From Allacma fusca (Eukaryota > Arthropoda > Collembola > Symphypleona > Sminthuridae): a stretch of 64,000 nt of DNA. The stretch is from the NCBI GenBank assembly GCA_947179485.1, contig OX359245.1, positions 57,213,067-57,277,066 of the forward strand. Direction: 5' to 3'. This document shows positions 1-9,960 of this stretch, piece by piece; the stretch's first letter is position 1; each line of letters starts with the position of its first letter. The translations under genes and the position numbers were made by a program. The notes under the pieces were generated by a model. That model was not told the DNA's origin. It saw nothing but the letters and a program-made list of their open reading frames with translations, and made no database searches.

Positions 1-167
1 ATGTGGGTACAGGTACATGAATTGAGATTACATTTCGGGTACAGGTACGAAAACTTTGTACCCGGATACTCGGGTATGGGTACGGGTATAGATAGCAGAT
101 ATTGCAATACCCGAATTTCGGGTACGGATACGGGTACGGGTATCGATTTTTCGTACCCGTGCCGAGC
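1..167. mobile_element. Right end of a hAT-like MITE made of GGGTAC repeats
   Basis: The stretch is built from variants of GGGTACGGGTA in both orientations and stops at TACCCGTGCCGAGCACTG, the inverse of the start of a related element at 39940 (CAGTGCTCGGCACGGGTA). This is the terminal inverted repeat pattern of the hAT-type miniature elements found elsewhere in the window. The left end lies outside the window, so no target duplication can be tested. Open frames through it are by-products of the repeat. Confidence 0.6.
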
Positions 168-859
168 ACTGATATACACAGCAAATAATAACGAATATAG
201 AATTTCCCTGTGCAAGACACCCTATAAAATTTATGCTTTCACGGAACAACAGTTTTAAATAAAGTTATGTACAGTATGTATGTATGTTAAAATCTATTTA
301 ATTTTTTTGAAACTTCACACATTTTGTAAACAAAATTCCTACAATGTGATTCCAAGGATGGAACCCCTACGAAAAATACCATATTATTTTGTACTTAAAA
401 ATATTTTACAATGAGCATGGTTCCAACACAGGTTCTCATTACCATTTTTAGAGAAGAATAGAAAATATTTTGCAATGAACTATGTTGGATATAGTGGCAT
501 TTCTTAAATCGAGTTCAAAAATATTATTTCAAATATTCACTTTTAGGTGAAAAACCTACGAGTGTTTTTCAGGTCTGGCTGGGCGTTGTACTTAGCTCCT
601 TTGAGTTTTCACAATATTAGAAGAAGCTTCTGAATTGACGAGGAAAAATCAATGCAGTTTTTACGGATAAAATTGCCTGGAAAATGATGGTTTACCTTCT
701 CCTTACAATTTCCTTGGTTTTATATGACTCGATGTTTACAGGCATGAAATTTTAAATTGTAAGTACCCTTTCAACCATAGTGTTTTACGGAGATGGCAAA
801 CAATCACAAAAAAGGATAAATTTGGGGAACACTTGACGAACAATACGCTTCAGAGTTTT
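168..859. other. No gene recognised
   Basis: AT-rich DNA without a coding frame I can support. It lies upstream of receptor remnant A. Further diverged exon 1 sequence may be present, but I could not align it by eye. Confidence 0.5.
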
Positions 860-1315
860 GTTTCGTACCATTTGCAAATATTCGGATGAAAATTAATAAT
901 CATATCAATTTTTATTTTATCGTCAAAGAAAATGGAGCGAGTCTCAGTTGCCGGTGTGGTAAGGGCTAATTTGGAGGCATTTTCACGCTTAATTGAAACT
1001 ATAGAATCTTGTAGCAAATTTTATAACGAAATCACAGTGTCTGTCATATGTACAGATGCAAGAAAAAACTCAAACCGAAACGAATATCGGAAGACGTTTT
1101 TGAAGAAAGAAATCGTGGCTTTGTTTCTTCCTCATGCTGCAGTAATTTAATCATTCATTTATATTGTAGTCACGGCCTATTTTGGAAATGTGTTTCATCC
1201 GTACCATGTACTATCTGGACCCTGGCGAAACCTTGTCACCTTGACTATTTTTCTTTGCAAAAGAGAACGTCGTATTCTCGACCATCGGCTTGAGTTTGTC
1301 TTACTTAATATTTTA
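860..1315 (+). pseudogene. Receptor-like gene relic A (end of exon 1 and exon 2)
   Basis: The stretch to 961 aligns with the 3' end of exon 1 of the intact gene at 38821 and ends at a GTAAGG donor. An intron of 94 bp follows (95 bp in the intact gene), with acceptor AG at 1054-1055. Exon 2 starts at 1056 and reads ARKNSN, then LPHA, PYHV and PWRN in one frame, matching ARKNSN, LPHA, LYHV and QWRN of the intact copy. An in-frame TAA at 1148-1150 and loss of similarity after about 1310 mark it as dead. No exon 3 was found. It belongs to the intact gene's subtype, not the C/D/H subtype. Confidence 0.65.
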
Positions 1316-1694
1316 ACGTATAAAAACTGGGGCTGATTTGTTCACAAATCGGACCATATTGTACTAAATAGGAAACTATTTTTGAAATCATGATTGTTAA
1401 TTTATTATACCCAAACGATCTTAACCTTACATGACAAAATATCAGGGACGCAATATCGGGAAAATAAAATTTCAATTACAATACCTGCTTAAATTTGATT
1501 TCGATTTAGAATCGGGCTCCGATACCAATGAAAGCCTTCACAAAAGCAAAATGAACCACATGCAGTTTTCCCTAAAAGCAAAACTCGTAGATAAGGGGTC
1601 CCCTGTCCAACTTAAATTTTTCAATGTTAAATCTCATACGAAATTTTTATTTACAAAATTCGGTGCTACTTTAGATGAATGCCACATTTGTTGT
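1316..1694. other. No gene recognised
   Basis: AT-rich sequence between relic A and the 39-bp repeat. A frame from 1431 to 1820 runs into the repeat array and a MITE end, and I see no domain in it, so it is not called as a gene. Confidence 0.45.
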
Positions 1695-1806
1695 GACCAA
1701 TATTGTTCACAATTTGTTTTTTGGCCTGAGACGGACCAATACTGGACACCATTGTTTTTTGACCTCAGATTGACAAATATTGATTACAATTGGTTTCTCG
1801 GTCTCA
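1695..1806. repeat. Diverged copies of the 39-bp tandem repeat
   Basis: About three degenerate units of the pattern CCAATATTG...CACAATT.GTTTTTTG.CCTGAGA, the same repeat as the larger array starting at 2372. The Harbinger-type MITE at 1807-2368 separates the two parts, so this is the far end of one original array. Confidence 0.7.
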
Positions 1807-2368
1807 TGCCTTTATTATAGTCGGCGATTTTTTTCACTTCCCTCGATAATTCGTGCATTTTCACAATATTAGCTCGTGTTTATACTCACATTCATGAAAA
1901 TATTTTTCTTCGAGATTCACGCCATTTTCATTTCACTACGTTTTCACGATCTGCCCGAATTATTTATAGTCCAAACTGACGTGAAAGTTTTCGCTCAGTT
2001 TTCCTTTTCGTCCTTGACCAACTTTTCGGGAAGTGAAAATGGAATTAAATTGTGAAACTATAAATCGAGTGAAATTTAAATTACAGTTATGTCATAAAAA
2101 TGAGTTTAAAAATTAAATATTTAAGCTACTAAATATTGAGCAATGACATTATTAATATCCTTTGAAATTAAATTCACCCTGATGGAAATTATTTCCTGAA
2201 CGACTTTATGGTTATCTTTGAGAAAAATGTCGTGAATATTATGACCCGATTATTATTGCACAGTGACGCAAACTATAAATGCGCGAAATAATTCCGTCAT
2301 TAACATTTCCGGAAAAATGAAGTGAAGTGAAAAGGAAATTAAATATCTGCAGGACTATACACAAAGCA
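1807..2368. mobile_element. PIF/Harbinger-type MITE inside the 39-bp array
   Basis: The ends are TGCCTTTATTATAGTC and, on the other strand, TGCTTTGTGTATAGTC, with TCA on both sides (1804-1806 and 2369-2371). Both ends resemble those of the Harbinger element at 12926-15987 (AGCCTTGTTTATACTAT / AGCTTCATTTACAGTAT), and both share subterminal motifs such as GTGAAACTATAAA and TTCACTTC. It codes for nothing and is probably moved by that family's transposase. The 3-bp duplication fits the superfamily, though T(C/G)A differs from the usual TWA. Confidence 0.65.
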
Positions 2369-2371
2369 TCA

Positions 2372-2955
2372 AGCTGGTCAATATTGGTGAAAATTAGTTT
2401 TTCGAACTGAGATTCGCCAATATTGGTGACAATTAGTTTTTTGACCCGATATTCGCCAATATTGGTCATAATTAGTTTTTTGACCTGATATTCGCCAATA
2501 TTGGTCATAATTAGTTTTTTGACCTGATATTCGCCAATATTGGTCATAATTAGTTTCTTGACCTGAGATTCGCCAATATTTGTTACAATTAGTTTCTTGA
2601 CCTGAGATTCGCCAATATTTGTTACAATTAGTTTCTTGACCTGAGATTCGCCAATATTTGTTACAATTAGTTTCTTGACCTGAGATTCTCCAATATTTGT
2701 TACAATTAGTTTCTTGACCTGAGATTCGCCAATATTTGTTACAATTAGTTTCTTGACCTGCGATTCGCCAATATTTGTTACAATTAGTTTCTTGAACTGA
2801 GATTCGCCAATATTGGTCACAATTAGTTTTTTGACCTGAGATTTGCCAATATTTGTTACAATTAGTTTTTTGACCTGAGATTCGCCAATATAGGTCACAA
2901 TTAGTTTTTTTGACCTGAGATTCGCCAATATTGGTCACAATAGGTTTTTGACCTC
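2372..2955. repeat. 39-bp minisatellite array, about 14-15 units
   Basis: The unit is about GACCTGAGATTCGCCAATAT followed by TTGTTACAATTAGTTTCTT, repeated with small changes (TTGGT/TTTGT, CTTGA/TTTGA). Because 39 is divisible by three, two minus-strand frames stay open through it and give repetitive 13-residue peptides. That is arithmetic, not evidence of coding. The array stops just before the hammerhead-like repeat at 2976. Confidence 0.9.
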
Positions 2956-2975
2956 AGAGTGACCTGCATTGGTTG

Positions 2976-3137
2976 CATGGAAGCCTTTAATTTGACAAAT
3001 TATACCTTTTTAAGAAAAAAATTCTCATTCATGGAAAACTCATTTAAAAAAAATATTTTTTCTCCATTGTGCACATTATTTTTCACTTGCTTGGTATAGT
3101 GCCCAATGATGACAGTCTGTTAGGTGTCGAAAACGTG
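2976..3137 (+). repeat. Dispersed repeat with hammerhead-like motif, copy 1
   Basis: Nearly the same sequence recurs at 9782-9950, from AGCCTTTAATTTGACAAATT to GATGACAGTC.GTTAGGTGTCGAAA. The terminal block AATGATGA...GACA...TGTC-GAAA resembles the core of a hammerhead ribozyme, as found in the terminal repeats of Penelope-like elements. This copy departs from CTGATGA. It ends at GAAAACGTG and is joined directly to the acceptor region of receptor exon 2 (relic B). The class of element is inferred. Confidence 0.4.
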
Positions 3138-3153
3138 TACTTACATATTACAG

Positions 3154-3264
3154 GGAGAAATTCGAGGAAAGAAATAATGCATTGGAGGAAGCTTTCGGGG
3201 AAAGAATTGGCTACTATCTATTACGCACACGCTTTCGTAATTGCAATGCTCGAGTTGATGTGAT
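3154..3264 (+). pseudogene. Receptor-like exon 2 relic B (truncated)
   Basis: After the acceptor ...TTACAG this begins GGAGAAATTCGAGGAAAG, as exon 2 of copies C, D and H does, and in the family frame reads RNSRKEIMHW...KELATIYYAHA before stopping at a TGA (3262). Similarity ends there, about 135 bp before a hAT MITE. No exon 1 or 3 accompanies it. Its upstream junction with the hammerhead-like repeat suggests rearrangement through repeats. Confidence 0.75.
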
Positions 3265-3398
3265 GTTGATGACAATTTCATCATCTCCATGCGTTGTCTG
3301 AGCGATAAAATTATTACGAGACCGCAGAAACTCATTACGCTTTTCAAATTGTAACCCAGCCTTATGGCATGAGCATGCACGAAATAAATTCAAATTTG

Positions 3399-3788
3399 CA
3401 GGGGTCGGATTTTTGTAAATCTCCCTGGAAGATTATTTCTGACTTTCCCTGCTGAATCGAATGTCCCTGCTGGGAGGTCCTCAACAATTTCAAAAATCCC
3501 TGCCGAAAAAATGTCAACAATTTTCAAAATCCCTGTTGGAAAATATAATTTATCTGCAAGTCGTCAAATCCTTGTCAAATAAGGTCAAATAATCTAAAAA
3601 TCCCGGTTTGCGTAACAAATTGTCCTGAAACACGTCAACAAATTTTAAAATCGCTGCGAAAATAATATCAACGAATTTTAATATCCCTGTTCGCAAAATA
3701 AAATCCCTTCCCTTTTAGATTTTCCCTGCCGGAAATATTTTTTCCCTGGGAAGAATCTTCCCGTCGTCCCACAAAAATCCGACCCCTG
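3399..3788. mobile_element. Non-autonomous hAT MITE (CAGGGGTCGG family), copy 1
   Basis: The ends are CAGGGGTCGGATTTTTGT and its inverse ACAAAAATCCGACCCCTG. The flanks CAAATTTG and ATAATTTG could be a decayed 8-bp duplication. Inside are repeats of AAAATCCCTG with AGGTCAACAA. Relatives lie at 9075-9388 (perfect 8-bp duplication), 36053-36377 (truncated) and 37131-37150 (end only). Noncoding. Confidence 0.8.
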
Positions 3789-3989
3789 ATAATTTGATGA
3801 TGTCTGCTACATCGTTAAGACTATATCATGGAATTAATTAACAAATTTGGCTGTTTGTTAATTTAATTGATATGGCAGCTCTCAGGCATCACTAACTCCC
3901 ACGTGTCCTTCAGCCGTGGGAACCTACATTAACGTTCAGTTCAGATTGAGTTTCAATCACGTGAACTTAAAGTTAAATTATTGCGGGAA

Positions 3990-4245
3990 AAAATACTTGC
4001 AAAATACCTCTGAAATTGTAAGCTCGGGTTCAGGTATTTTGAAATCGTCGTACTAAACTTGCACTTGACATTGAGCTCAGGTATATTTATTAAACCCGAA
4101 CTTGACCGTATCCCGACCTGTACTTTCAGATGCGGATTCTTGATCTACCCACACTTGGCCCAAATCTCAGGTACATTGTTTTGTAACTGACCCGAACATG
4201 ACCCGCAGGGTATTTTTCAGGTACTACCTGATACCTGCAAGCAAC
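3990..4245. repeat. Repeat rich in AGGTACCTGAA-type motifs, copy 1
   Basis: Alternating forms of TTCAGGTA and CCCGAACTTGA, with a second copy at 36378-36645. The right end (CCTGCAAGCAACTTTG, compared with CTTGCAAGCAGCTCTG in the other copy) looks like a CAGAGCTGC hAT-type terminus. The left terminus is missing or decayed in both copies, so boundaries are approximate. Confidence 0.5.
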
Positions 4246-4786
4246 TTTGGTATAAGCCGGAGCTCTAAGATCATACGCGAAATCTCACTCAAATTTTACT
4301 GTATAAAACTTAAACAAATTCGTTCGTGGTTCGGAACTTATTTTATTTACAATGTCGCTGGAGAATGAAAAATGCTTACGAAACTTCTGCTTTTATCATT
4401 GGTTGCAGTAAATATTGTATCCAATGTTGTTCATGATCGTAGACCCAAGTGAAATAAATCCCCGTTTGACTGACTGATGGCGCAGGCGTAATGTTATAAG
4501 GATTTCATAAGGGTTGTTTACGGTGTTTGGGAGAGAAAACTAAAAGCTGATAGCCTAAAGCCTTCCGGAACATTAATTTAATCACTACAATTTGAAGAAG
4601 TATAATTGCTTCCTGGATTTTCTCTAGCGCAATCACAATCTAAATTGATACCTTAACCAGCTTTCATTCCTACATAAATTCGGTGCAAAAAGAATAAAGC
4701 ATTTGTTTGTCACCTGACCCTATTTACGGATATCTGCTTAAATTTCCAAATATGCACATGCATGTTCAAAACATTTTGGAGGTCAA
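4246..4786. other. Duplicated 5' flank of receptor unit C
   Basis: From about 4490 this matches 10004-10240 and 44253-44440 (TTTCATAAGG, AATTTGAA.A.GTATAATTGC, TTGATACCTTAACCAGCTT and others). It marks the common left edge of duplicated units C, D and H. No coding frame is supported. A TATA-like or promoter element could not be assigned. Confidence 0.5.
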
Positions 4787-5586
4787 TACAGTCAATTCCC
4801 CATATAGTGGTTCCCTCTTTACTTGCATCAAAGAATCCTCCCTAGAGGTTTGCAATGTTAAAGGTATACAGTATAGTGGCACCCGTTATAATGGTATTCC
4901 CTCTATAATGTCACTATTGTGTTACGGTGGCTAAGACAATCCGAAATTATAATGGCAGTTGGTATAAAATTAGCTACAATAGGTATGTAATAGCTACAAA
5001 TGTATAACATTTTTACCATGGCTCAATTATAATAAGTTTCAACTCATTGTTGATTTTTTAAAATAAATTGAATTGTTTATATTCAACATTTAAAATGAGT
5101 TAAACAGACATTTCAGCAAAACCTCAAATTGAAAAAACCGCCGAGAACTCAGTGGAAGTAATTCCCATTTCCATAATTCCATGAATCTGAAGACGAATAT
5201 TTGATTTCTGGGAAGACTCGGTATTCTTCATATGATGTTTTTGAAAGTGTTCATGCCATAAAAACGCGGATTTCTTCGCAGAGTAGCTCCGACCAATCGG
5301 TCTGAAATGGTGACCTTGCGGTCGAAAAGTTTGCTACGACTAACATTATTAATAGTATGAGGAAACCTCAAGTTACTGAATATCTTAAACTCAATGAAAC
5401 TTAACATACCTCATAATTTCAAGTATTCTGTAAAAATAAATTAATTTATAAATATATTTAGCTGTAGTAATTATCTAAAAACATTAATAGTATATAGTTA
5501 GCCATTAATAACATACAGTGGCATCCCTATATAGTGGCAGGAATTTGTCACTCCCTTGGAAACCACTATATAGGGAATTCACTGTA
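4787..5586. mobile_element. pogo/Tigger-like MITE, copy 1
   Basis: The ends are TACAGTCAATTCCCCATATAG and, inverted, TACAGTGAATTCCCTATATA, with a TA at each end (4787-4788, 5585-5586). CAGT ends, TATAGTGG subterminal motifs and TA duplications fit the Tc1/mariner-pogo group. The second copy, at 52333-53201, shares most of the interior. No transposase frame is seen. Confidence 0.7.
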
Positions 5587-6367
5587 CAATTTCACTTAGA
5601 AATGTTTATTCCGCTTTGTGACGGTTATCAACTAATAAATGTCATACTCCATTACTATATGAGTTAAGTTATTTGAATATTATGTGACAACCACAAAATT
5701 CTGTTACTTTGAAACATGAATGTCAGTGGGTAAGTTGATTCCTTTATTAAAATAGATTTAAATAATGAAAATAATTTATTCTTGAATTCAAGAGTTTAAA
5801 TAATTATTCCCAAATGATTTTTGGGTATGCATGGCAAATATACATTCACATTGTAGATAGCGTCTTCCAGAAACTTCGTTCACAACTTCATGGTAAAATC
5901 AAAAGTACCAAGTTTCAAAATGTAGACACATTCCCTTTGATAGCTTTAAAAACCTCCAAGTTCAAGCAATGTTGAAGGCAGCACTTTAATGCAAGCATTT
6001 TGGGTTTTTATTCAAGTAGGATTTAATTTCATTAAAAATTGGACGCAATGAGCAGCACCTGGTAAACGCTAAAGTATTCAAATATATCAAAATGATGGTT
6101 TTGTTTGTCTAGAATTATTAGAATATTTATGTGCGAAAATCCACTGGCAATTGTCATTTTTTCAGCAAGAGAAACTTCCAATTCTCTTGAGTTGGGCCTC
6201 ACTAGAACAGATTGTACACGAAATATCGTACTTTAGCCAACGACCGTTATTGTGGTAAATATAATTATTTAATTTTCAGAAACTAGGTAGAAACCTCTAT
6301 AACAGGACTCTTTCACCGTAACAAGGCACACGGCCGAAAACTTCACTTTAAGACCCGACAGTACGAA
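5587..6367. other. Upstream region of receptor copy C
   Basis: No gene recognised. The last 70 bp (CTTTCACCGTAACAAGGCAC to AGACCCGACAGTACGAA) match the sequence just upstream of exon 1 in copies D (11160-11228) and H (50858-50935). This is therefore probably conserved promoter or 5' UTR sequence, now cut from its gene by a 1-kb hAT MITE. Confidence 0.5.
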
Positions 6368-7367
6368 TAGTGCTGCGCTCGGGTCAAGTATTTATAAAGA
6401 TCCGACCACGAACTTGACTTGACCCCGACTTCTCAAGTACGTATTTCAAGATTACCCGAACTTGACATTTTCAGTTCAAGTAATACTTGAATGAAACAAG
6501 TTCGGGTTTTCAAGTAATTCTCATATTACTTGACCATGATTTTATACGCGCGTTTCGGGTCCAACTTCAACTTGACTTGACCATGACCCGAACTTGACCA
6601 TGAACTTGAACTTTCAAGTACTTTCAAGTAATCCATTGGACATCAAAATACTTAAGTTTTATTGAATTTATATTTCTAATGAAAGCGAACCTGGGTTTCT
6701 AACACACTAGGTTTCACCCAGCATTTTGCTAGCAACCGCCTCTAAAAATAATAGTTGTATTTTTGGTTCCTTTCAATGAATGTAGAACGATTGTATACTG
6801 CAGATCTACTCTGATTTCGTGTACCGGGTGGGTCTGGTGACTCAGTTGACATTTTCGGGGACACAGAACTCCTTTTAGGTTTTGTTGCCACATACTATTA
6901 TAAACATGGGTGCTAACATTTTTAAATCAATTTTCACGGAGCCATATGAATGTTGAGCTTTCTTTTGTATTTGTGTACACGAACAAATTAACAAATGCCG
7001 CTTAAAGTGATGTATTAAATGCCGTTTTAAGTTTCATTTAGTACAGTGAATCGTAAGTGAATTGAAAACTCCCTCAGCCATGAAGAATTGCACAAACAAA
7101 ATTACTTGAACTTGTACACGAAAAACTCAAGTTCGTGGTCAAGTACTTTTTAATATTTACTTGAACATGACCAGGTACTATGGTTCAAGTAAAATAATTA
7201 TACTTGACCACGAACTTGACTTGAGGTAAGAAATCATGGTCAAGTCCATGAAATACCTGAACACGACCCGAACCGTTCATGGTTTTAAATTTATTTACTT
7301 GACCACGACCCGAACGCGAACTTGACTTGAAATACTCGTGTACTACTTGTACTTGTGCGCAGCTCTG
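6368..7367. mobile_element. hAT MITE of ACTTGAC repeats in the promoter of copy C
   Basis: The ends are TAGTGCTGCGCTCGGGTCAAG and, inverted, CAGAGCTGCGCACAAG. A perfect 8-bp duplication AGTACGAA occupies 6360-6367 and 7368-7375. Both arms are dense arrays of ACTTGACC / ACTTGAACTTGA; the centre is unique. It belongs to the family of 34673-35715. Insertion is about 60 bp before the start codon of copy C. Copies D and H keep the uninterrupted sequence. Confidence 0.85.
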
Positions 7368-7428
7368 AGTACGAAAAACAAGCGCATTGCAAAAAAATAC
7401 GTAGTCACTAAACTCCAAACATAAAACA

Positions 7429-9786
7429 ATGCTTTCTAGCCAAGATTTGCATTTTTATGTAAGCTACTTGAGGTTTTTCTCAAACTGGAATTTACTCCCG
7501 GTTAAATTGATGTCCAGGAAGGACCAGCAGACATTCATGAGATCAGCGGGTAGGTTCCAAAAATATGTTTGGAGACTTATTTTTTCCTTCAGAATAATCC
7601 GACTTTTTGTGAGTGCATTTTCCCTTTTCCTTGTAAGCTCTTCTGAAAGAAATTCACTTTTTTTGGAACTGGTGATTCACTCAGTTCAAACATTTGGATT
7701 ATTTATCAGTTTAATCCTCGAAGCATTTGTACTTATCGAAACTCCCGAGATCACCATAACCATATTTAATTTCATCTTCAAAGAAACCAAACAGCTTCCC
7801 AAAGGCCGAGGTACTAATGATTGACCTTACTCAAGTTACTTATTATTATGTTTGTATGTGTGTGTGATTTGTATCGTCAGTATCAGCACACAGCTTTCCG
7901 TTCCTGTTGTTCACAATAATGAAGGAAGCAGTCATAGAAAATATATAAATAAAATATAAAATAAATTAAAAAAAGTAAAATGACCCAAAATTTGAGAACA
8001 GACGCAGGGTTTTTATAGCCACGATAATAATTGATTTACAATGACGAATGTGAGCATCCTCGAATATTTGTTTTTAACCTTTACTCAATATTATTATCCA
8101 CCAACAAGACCCTTAAAATTTTTTACAAAAGGGCATAAACATATGTTCGCAAAATTTCAGGTTTTGGCGTTGGGATGATTGTCCCTGGCCAGCTGAATTA
8201 ATAGATTTAATAACATCTGAAGCAAAACTTTCAAAGTAATGGTGGGATAGAATATTCTGTTTTTAGCTTCTTAGGTTTTTATGCATAACGCTGGACTTTT
8301 CGAGTAAAAATCCGCGAGATCATGTACGTATTTCTATGTTTAATGAATTTATCTCTTATTCTTACATGTTACAGGGAGAAATACCAGGAAAGGTTTAAAG
8401 GATTGGAAGAAGTTTTCGGGAAAAGAATTGGCTATTATCTATTATCCACACGCTGTCATAATTTCAATGCTCGTGCTTATGTTACTGGGTGCATGTTTTT
8501 GTACAAAATTTTATTTGTACCAGTTGCTCTCTGACTCCTGGCGTAATCCCTTGAGTTTTGCGATCCTTGTTGGATGGGACGGTATTTTATTACATTCAAT
8601 AAGTGCCGGCGTGGTCTTGATAGTGGGGAGTATAATACTATTCCTGGAAAAGATAAGTCACATTTTGGACACACAAATCAAAATATCGAGGTAATTAATC
8701 ATTCCGGTTACATGATTTTAAATATTCTCTCAGTCCATGGTTAATAATATCTACACATCATGTGAGTAGTACTAAAGTCCAAAAACCTCGGACACTGTTT
8801 CTGCTAGAACCGTATGTTATAGCACATGCATGGGCAAATGATTTGTCTATCCTACAGCCTAGGTTACATTTACAGTTTGGGTTTGATTTTCCTGCCCCCT
8901 TGCATAGAATAGGTACAAAGTAAGCAATTTTTTAAACCTATTTGCAGTATGTAATCAATCAAAAAAAGTAACAAAGTTTTCAACTTGCCTAGATTTTTCT
9001 ACTTTCTGTAAATGTTTGTGACTCTTCTTACACCTTACATATCGTGTGGGATTAGTGCCTAGTCTACGCATAGGCAGGGGACGGATTTTTGTAAATATCC
9101 CTGGAAGATTTTTTTCATTTTCCCTGCTGGTCATGATGTCCCTGTTCGAAGCAAGTTTAAAACTCCCTGCTGACAAAATTGCTTTCCATAAAACACCTTA
9201 ACAATTTCAAAACTCCCTGCTGACAAAAATTGTTTTCCATAAACACCTCAACAATTTCTAAAATCCCTGCCAAAAAAAGGTCAACAGATTGGACAATCCC
9301 CGTTTGTAATTCCGTTTGAAAATAGCCATGCGGAAATTTTTTTCCTTGGGAAGATTCTTCCCGTCTTCCCACATAAATCCGACCCCTGCGCATAGGCTAG
9401 GCACTCATCTATGTTTTAACATATGTATTTAAATGTGACCTTATTTAATTTCTTGAAGTCAAAAGAGTGACCCGATCTTCTGCAAAATCAATAACCTTTG
9501 CAGTTCTTTCCTTGATGTATTTAAATCTTCTGTATTTTTTTACAGTGAATATATTCAGTCAAAATACTCTCGGCAAGAACAATATCATCGTTGCAACTAC
9601 ATTGTGCTACTGGTTAGAATATTCAATACTGGATATTCTTCTGTAATCTTCGTCATTAAACAATCCTTGATAATTTTCACAGTAGCCTTCGGCTATGTTG
9701 GAATTCGGATTTACTACTACCATCTAGCTTCATCCTCATTCTTCCTAGCTTCCTTCATGTACATAATTTTCCTGCACAATGCATAG
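7429..9786 (+). pseudogene. Receptor-like gene copy C, truncated in exon 3
   Basis: A multi-pass membrane protein of unknown function, gustatory/odorant-receptor-like by architecture. Exon 1 is 7429-7810 (382 bp, starts MLSSQDLHFY), exon 2 is 8375-8690 (316 bp) and exon 3 starts at 9546. Splicing 1 to 2 (phase 1) and 2 to 3 (phase 2) keeps the frame and gives ...KGRGRNTRK... and ...ISRSEYIQSKY.... Hydrophobic segments lie at about residues 58-75 and 82-105 (exon 1), 145-170 and 188-215 (exon 2), with two more in exon 3. Exons 1 and 2 have no stops. Exon 3 is cut at about 9783, where it runs into the hammerhead-like repeat and hits TAG, losing the last 80 or so residues including the conserved ESTP...DFVVRA end. 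The promoter is also separated by a MITE. Confidence 0.75.
9075..9388. mobile_element. hAT MITE (CAGGGGTCGG family), copy 2, in intron 2 of C
   Basis: Starts CAGGGGACGGATTTTTGTAA and ends ATAAATCCGACCCCTG. A perfect 8-bp duplication CGCATAGG flanks it (9067-9074 and 9389-9396), which fixes the family as hAT. The inside consists of the AAAATCCCTG / AAAACACCTCAACAATTTC repeats seen in copy 1. Noncoding. Confidence 0.9.
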
Positions 9787-9960
9787 AAGCCTTTAATTTG
9801 ACAAATTATACCTTTTTAAGAAAAAAATATTCATTCCTCGAAAACTCATTTAAAAAAAATTATTTTGTCTTCATTGTGCACATTATTTTTCACTTGTTTG
9901 TTATATAGTGCCTGATGATGACAGTCGGTTAGGTGTCGAAAGCTTGCATATAATTTAGCT
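9782..9960 (+). repeat. Dispersed repeat with hammerhead-like motif, copy 2
   Basis: The same repeat as 2976-3137. This copy has the better core: CTGATGA, then a possible stem GACA/TGTC around TCGGTTAG, then GAAA. The upstream TTATATAGTGC can pair partly with downstream GCATATAA as stem I. It begins exactly where exon 3 of copy C breaks off, sharing GCA at the joint. It is followed by duplicated flank sequence of unit D. Confidence 0.45.

Noticed and set aside
2239-2938. A 229-residue repetitive protein on the minus strand
   Set aside because: Two frames of the same 39-bp array stay open equally well; there is no non-repetitive domain. Explained by unit length.
2380-2950. Possible CRISPR array
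   Set aside because: Units are contiguous tandem copies without unique spacers, and the DNA is eukaryotic.
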